This document shows, in pieces, positions 58,461-64,000 of a stretch of 64,000 nucleotides of DNA. The DNA is from Litsea cubeba (taxonomy: Eukaryota; Streptophyta; Magnoliopsida; Laurales; Lauraceae). Location: positions 94,957,769 through 95,021,768 of the forward strand of contig CM022948.1 of NCBI GenBank assembly GCA_012931725.1, written 5' to 3'. Below the pieces are notes generated by a model that saw only the letters and a program-made list of their open reading frames with translations, did not search any database and was not told where the DNA came from. The translations under genes and the position numbers were made by a program. Every line of letters starts with the position of its first letter. Within the stretch, counting starts at the first letter, position 1.

Positions 58461-60276
58461 CACATGAGATAAATAAATACTTTTAAACAAATAAAATTAA
58501 AAAAAAAAGAAAAAAAAGAACGCCTGATATCTGGTTAGTGGGGAGTGGTGACAGGTGACTATAATAAAAAGAGAAATCATCAATTCAAGAGGAGAAATCA
58601 TAAATTTTTGATTCAAGAGAACCGTCCATCATTTGGCAACTCATGCAAAAGAGGAATCAAAAGCAACTATTTAGACCGGCCCCAAACAATTTGAGATCAC
58701 AGCCATCCCTTTTTATTGTCCCAAGGATGAAGTGAAATGACAGTTGAACAGAAACAGAGACAGATGGGACGAGGGTGCACCAGTTTAGGAAGCCCTATGA
58801 TCATACTTAATGAGGTGCATGAAATGGAATCCAATATAAGCTTTCCTCTCATGATAACAGAGTCTTTATCCCTTTGCTAATCCATGGCCATCAAAACACT
58901 ATAATTGAGTGGAATCCAATATAAGCTTTTCTCTCATGATAACAGAGTCTTTATCCCTTTGCTAATAATCCCATGGCCATCAAAATACTATAATTGAGTG
59001 GAAGCCATTTCAAAACTGACAACTCAGTGGGCCATTTTTCATTTCCAGATTATTGTGAAAAAAATAGCATCATGCTTTCCAGCAGGATGATCCTTCTTCC
59101 TTCCTATATAATATTACATTATTCTACACAAAATTTTGAAATAAATGGTATAATCTTGCATTTACATGTCAAAGACAAACTAAAACTTGCTTTATATATA
59201 TATATATACATATATATGCCTCTCTCTATGTATAAGCACAAGTCAAAATATTCACTTTAACTAGAGCCCCTGGTGAACTAATAGAGAGTGTAATTGGCCA
59301 TTAATTTCTTTTAATATTAGGGCTCAAATTCACCACTCCTGCCTTCTCATGGGAGGACGTGTATGTGACCAACTGCTCGAACATAAGTTTTACATTTTAA
59401 GGATGAGTTGAGATATGCAATTTTGTTTATATTTATAACAAATTCGATAGTATTTCATATAATTATATCAAGAATTAATTAAGGATATATTGTGAAATTT
59501 ATAAGCAAATCAACCGAATTATTAATCTCAACTAGAAAATAATATCATGTAATAAATGTTATTAATTAAACATATTAACAATGAACTACTCATTGTGAAT
59601 CTAAAATACCTTGACAACCTAAGCCTTACTATTGATTATATTATACATGAGTCTCTACCTTTCTTTTTAATATCTATTTCTTAAATCACTTAGCAATAAA
59701 ATTTCCACATTTTTGTGTCTTTCATTTAAGAAATTGGTTTTGTATTTGGTAACATTTTTGAAATAATGTCCAAACAAAAACCCAAAATTTAAAAATATCC
59801 TATTATCTTCTCGAGACAACAAATATAAAATAATGATATTTAACATTAGGTGGGAGGGTGTCTTTTGATTGTGTGGGAATTTGATTGGCCCCTTTCGAAG
59901 GTTAATGACATGTTGAAAGTTGCTAGATATAGAACTATCAGATGCATCTGTACGTTGACTGGGGATCCACCAAAACAGTCTCAATTGAGCATTTTTGTCA
60001 TTTAATTAGAAGTGATGAACCCAAGACTGGTTACAATGAGATAATTTCAACCATCATATGATTGCCTTAAATGAAATGTTAGAAAAACCAATCGTAAATG
60101 TCTTGTCAAATTATAATCCACATCCACCCAACCTTCTCCTGGGGCCGAAGAAAGTAACTAGGCACCGTTCATCATATTATATTTGTAGAAAGAAAAGCCC
60201 GGTAAGGAGAGTAAATTTTTATCCGAATTTCGTATACGTTACCTCTTTTTGTTTAAATGGGCTTTCATTCCACTAA
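58461..60276. other. Intergenic with a short tandem duplication
   Basis: No gene. Contains an 85-bp tandem duplication (next entry), a TA-rich microsatellite (about 59194-59217) and at its right edge the TAA flank of a MITE. Confidence 0.45.
58825..58999 (+). repeat. 85-bp tandem duplication
   Basis: TGGAATCCAATATAAGCTTT starts at 58825 and again at 58910. The whole unit down to CTATAATTGAGTGG is repeated with a 3-bp insertion in copy 2. Near-identical, hence recent. Confidence 0.9.
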
Positions 60277-61554
60277 GGGGTCGTTTGTCTACACCCATTT
60301 ACATATGTAAATGGTGAATACGTGTAAAATTTACGTATCAATCATGTTTGTCTATAATTATTTACGCATCTTGCGTGTAAATCAGATGTGTAAATGGTGT
60401 GAAAATGAGCCCATTTTCACACCAAGATTTGAACACCTGTTGAGGTGCGTTTTCAAAGAATACCCGTTATTGGAGGCGGACGGTTTGGTTTTGGGGCATT
60501 TCCGTGAAATAGGTTCCAGGTTCGAAACCCCTCCAATGCATTAGAAAAATAATAATAAAAGAGTTCTCATGGGCATTTCCATGAAAGAGGTTTTGGGTTC
60601 GAAACCCCCCTCCAACACATTAGAAAAATAATAATAAAAGATGTTTCAAAACGGATGATTTTAAGGGATAAGATTTGTAAGACAAAAAAAACATATTAGA
60701 AGATTAAAGTAGCTCCAATGATTTTAAGGGACAAAATCTGTAAGACAAAATATATATTGAAAATAAAGATTTTAAGGAACAATCTATAAGATAAATATCT
60801 CAATGATTTTTCTATATCAACTTTTAACTAGTTAATTACCTTATTATTTTAGTTTTCTTCCAATATCTCAATGATTTTTCTAAAGTCATTTATTATTGCA
60901 ATACTTTAAAAATCTTTAAACATGTATATATGAATGTAAAAGAGAAGAAATAATGTATTTTATATAGCATTATGGCATCATTCAAAAATAAATATAATTA
61001 GCATAAAGCCTATGAGATGCATGGCTTAAGTTTTATGCAAATTGAATAATGAATTAAGATCAATATTGAATCAAATATCAATTAATAAATATAAATAATA
61101 ATGTTATTTGCTTAACCATCAAAATATAAATTTATATTTAATTAACCAAACATGTTGGAATGTATTTTTGTGAAGGTGATCACTGATAGAAATGTATTTT
61201 TTTTTAAAGTATATTTCATGTTGAAAGACATGCTCTTTTTTAAAGATCTAAAATGCAAATGAAAATTTTGATATAAAATGGACCTTTTTTCTCCTTTTTT
61301 TAAATCATTATATTAAAATTTAATTTAATGAATAATAAGTATCATTTATAAAATCTTTTAATACATTTACATATATCATTGAAACAAATATGGCAAAATA
61401 AATCACATATATAAATGATGCGAAAATAGTGTTATTAGACAAACGTTGTAAAAAAAACGCATGTGTAAACGTTACATACTTAAAATTTGGATATTCATAA
61501 TTTACATGTGTAAATTGTATTTACATATCCCATGTGTAAAAGACAAACGACCCC
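60277..61554. mobile_element. PIF/Harbinger-like MITE, 1278 bp
   Basis: Terminal inverted repeats GGGGTCGTTTGTCT on both ends, with subterminal palindromes of ATTTACAC/GTGTAAAT (GTGTAAAT, CATATGTAAATGG, CATGTGTAAA). TAA direct repeats flank it (60274-60276, 61555-61557). The interior is AT-rich without a transposase. Confidence 0.78.
60494..60641 (+). repeat. Duplicated about 75-bp unit with tRNA B-box-like motif
   Basis: Two copies of GGGCATTTCC(G/A)TGAAA...GGTTCGAAACCCC...TTAGAAAAATAATAATAA. GGTTCGAAACC matches the Pol III B-box consensus, so this may be a SINE fragment inside the MITE; no A box was identified. Confidence 0.6.
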
Positions 61555-61557
61555 TAA

Positions 61558-63024
61558 GTAGGTTACTTTCTCGTATATATACAGGCTTTTTTTTTGAATC
61601 TCAGCCTTCTTGGCTGGGGTACAAAAAAAAAAAACCTTTTTATATATAGAGGCAATTCTCCTAATTTCAAATTTAGAATAAGGTAAACTCAAGTATGTGG
61701 TGGGCCCACCTGTGGATGGGGATGAGAAGGTTTTCAAAGACTCCTTACGACCATCTTCTCTGCAAAAAATCAGCCACGACTGTGATTTCTATCATCTCTA
61801 TCTGGACCCCAAAAGTTTAGTGGTCAATACTCCATTCGGATCGATATAAGATCGATCCAACAGTTCAGTAAATTCGGATCTGGCTGAAAGTTGTTAGATA
61901 TGTGCAATTTAGTTGGGTCGTGTGTTTGGTCCATTTGGATGGACCAATGGTGGACCCCACAAGTATGACCTTGTGAAGTTTTATCCTAAACTTTAGTTCA
62001 GGAGAGCCTTGCCCTATACGGAATATATATAAAAAAATATGCTTGCTTACTCTTACTCACAATACTTATGGAACTTCCCTCTCAGCATGTTTGGTTGCTG
62101 GGATTCTAAGAATTTCTATTTGGGTGATATATGAGAATTTGAAATGTTGTCCCTCCACTTGGATTCAGAAATGCCCAAGTAGTTCTGAGCATTTTAAAAG
62201 CTGAATATTTGGAAATTTAAAAAATTCTGCAAGCTAAATAGGCAAGTTTAAAAAGTTGTGTTTTTTAATACTCAAATATCAAATAGAGACATCCAAATAC
62301 TAAGGATAACAACAAGCACTGACTTGCCGGTAGAAATTGCCAAGGAGAACAGATGCACATGAATAAAATAGGGTAAATTAGGCAAAAGTCCCTGAGCACG
62401 GTCTTCTAAGGCATCAAGGACAACAACTTTTTCTCTAATGTCTCTAGTCCAGACAGCTGGAGATATTTTGGTGAGAGGTCCCTAATATGCCACATCATAT
62501 ATTTTTATGACTAATTTGCCCCTTTCAACAGTTTCAGCATAAGACCTTTCGTCTTCTTCTCTATTGTCCTAGAAATCCCCTTCTCTCTTCTTCTCTAGGA
62601 ACGAGGGATTTCACCAGAGAGCTTTACAAATCGAGGGATGTAGTTTTTATGAGACAACATTTTCATAAGGATGCTGCCCTTGATCATTCTCAGGATTTTT
62701 CTTTAAATCCAGTACTTCCATTAGCCCTTCCAGACATCCATTTTTCATCCACTTCAGGTCCGGAACCAGCCACTTTGCTCCAAACAGAACCATTAACTAT
62801 TCCTACTCACTCACCTTCTTTGGACATGTCCCATCCACCTACATCAAAACCTGGTCTCATTCCACCTATAACCCAACATCCATCACCACTGCTTGCTATT
62901 CATGATCCAATACATGGACCCGCCATTTCAACACCTACACCCAATACTTCCACACCTAATCTCTCCATTTCAACACATGACCTTCTTGTTGCCATCGATC
63001 TATCACATGGCCCTGACAAAGATA
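61558..63024. other. Gene-free stretch with a Pro/Ser/Thr-rich frame
   Basis: Mostly AT-rich. A 130-codon plus frame (62649-63041) is rich in Pro, Ser and Thr (IPTHSPSLDMSHPPTSKPG) and looks like a low-complexity piece of a retroelement polyprotein or a decayed gene. I recognise no domain, and it ends at the palindrome array. Confidence 0.4.
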
Positions 63025-63029
63025 AATTT

Positions 63030-63225
63030 GCAAAACTCTGATAAAAATAAATTTGCAAAACTCAGATAATTTATCTGAGTTTTTGGCAAATTTATCTGAG
63101 TTTTCGAAAAAAACTGCCCAAAACTCAGATAAATTTATCTGAGTTTTGGCAAACTTATCTGAGTTTATGGCAAAACTCAGACAAATTTATCTGAGTTTTA
63201 ACAACTTTTCTGAGTTTCGAACAAA
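63030..63225. repeat. Array of AACTCAGATAAA/TTTATCTGAGTT palindromes
   Basis: The half-site AACTCAGATAAA and its complement alternate across about 190 bp. At about 63123-63146 two half-sites abut to give a perfect 24-bp palindrome. About nine half-sites with GGCAAA/TTTTGCC spacers are visible, and a decayed copy lies near 63690-63725. Confidence 0.9.
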
Positions 63226-64000
63226 TAGCTATGTGATGTGGTGCCATCCGACGACCCACATTCACCAAATTCAATCCCTAAATTATAGGTAATTCAAAAC
63301 GGATTGACAAAAATCCTAGAAATTGTGCTTAACTTATGAGGTATTTTTCTATAATATAACGGCGGAATCTTGACTTGGTCTCTTCATGAAAGTTGTAGCC
63401 CTAGATGTGTAGATGATTTTAGGATCTTGAATCACCCGATTTGGACTTCTGAAGCTCAAGTTATGGCCCATTGAAGTTGACTGGTAAAGACAGGAATCTC
63501 GGATCAGTTTTTCAAGCCTGATTTTGAAGCAACGTCTGAAGGCCCAAACGAACTCGGATTTTCGCGAACTAGACCTTTCTTGAAAGCTTAAGACGTCCTT
63601 TAAAAACTTCATGAAGACCACTTTGTCGTTCTGAAACCTAACGCCATCCAAACTTCAATGGAAGGAGAGAATTTTATTTAAATTATTGCTGAGTTTTGCC
63701 AAAACTAAGATAAATTGTCCGAGTGCTGCTTTTGCTAATGTGTATAATGGCGTTTTTATCTTTTTCAGTGAGTTACTTTTACAAGAGGACTGCCATCAGT
63801 ATGATAAAATGTTGTGGACCGTTTGCAATAAAAATCACAATTGAGGGACCTCCGCCCAAATGGCCCAATAAAACAAGTAACGGGTTGTTTATGGCCAAGT
63901 TTAACTCGGACAAAGCATGATGAACCTCCATTTAGTTATTAGGCCAAATTTTTAGAGCCAAATAAAACTCCAAAATCAAATGAAGGTTGGAATAAAAAAA
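63226..64000. other. LTR-like non-coding sequence reaching the window end
   Basis: Contains text of a kind common in plant LTRs (TCATGAAAGTTGTAGCCCTA, GAAGCTCAAGTTATGGCCCA, about 63390-63475). No ends or primer-binding site are visible, and the element may continue past the window. Confidence 0.4.

Noticed and set aside
60530..60620. tRNA gene suggested by GGTTCGAAACCCC
   Set aside because: No acceptor, D or anticodon arms can be built around it; only the B-box-like motif is present.

Overview
The window is nuclear DNA of a flowering plant, almost certainly a eudicot. It has AT-rich intergenic DNA, GT-AG introns, plant-only protein families (DREB1/CBF-type AP2, DUF4378, plant mobile domain) and many nested plant transposons. 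I see no tRNA, rRNA, organellar or bacterial operon signal, and I cannot name the species from the sequence.

Host genes are few. A DREB1/CBF-like AP2/ERF transcription factor lies on the minus strand at about 30.6-31.4 kb. A three-exon DUF4378/TRM-like gene lies on the minus strand at 52.6-58.0 kb, with all splice phases consistent (543 codons). Nearly everything else is mobile-element DNA or intergenic sequence without recognisable genes.

Layout: 1.5-2.5 kb, a candidate Copia LTR; 2.8-3.6 kb, a PIF/Harbinger MITE; 3.8-5.5 kb, a 1.7-kb foldback; 7.1-7.7 kb, two small MITEs; 8.7-11.0 kb, a 5'-truncated LINE; 11.6-12.5 kb, a hAT MITE; 13.4-13.7 kb, a Copia/TRIM LTR with primer-binding site; 14.8-18.8 kb, a 4.0-kb solo LTR with perfect 5-bp target duplication; 18.9-21.5 kb, a decayed hAT transposon; 23.9-29.6 kb, a MULE (9-bp target duplication) carrying a broken mudrA and a nested non-autonomous Copia element; 33.3-45.3 kb, a second MULE; 50.1-51.6 kb, hAT MITEs; 60.3-61.6 kb, another Harbinger-like MITE; 63.0 kb to the end, a palindrome array and LTR-like sequence.

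The standout is the roughly 11.9-kb MULE at 33346-45253. Its terminal inverted repeats (about 190 bp) differ at one position over their matched core, so it moved recently or its ends are conserved. It carries a three-exon mudrA transposase on the plus strand with two single-base homopolymer frameshifts. Convergent to it is a 346-codon 'putative plant transposon protein' gene. It also carries a ten-exon minus-strand gene that fuses a plant mobile domain (PMD), a Pro/Ser-rich linker and a Ulp1/C48 cysteine-protease domain into one 904-codon open reading frame with a complete His-Asp-Cys triad and oxyanion Gln. Arrays of the 10-bp palindrome CGCTATAGCG lie upstream of both cargo genes. A transposon carrying its own SUMO/ubiquitin-like-protease fused to a PMD is the best candidate here for an under-described system.
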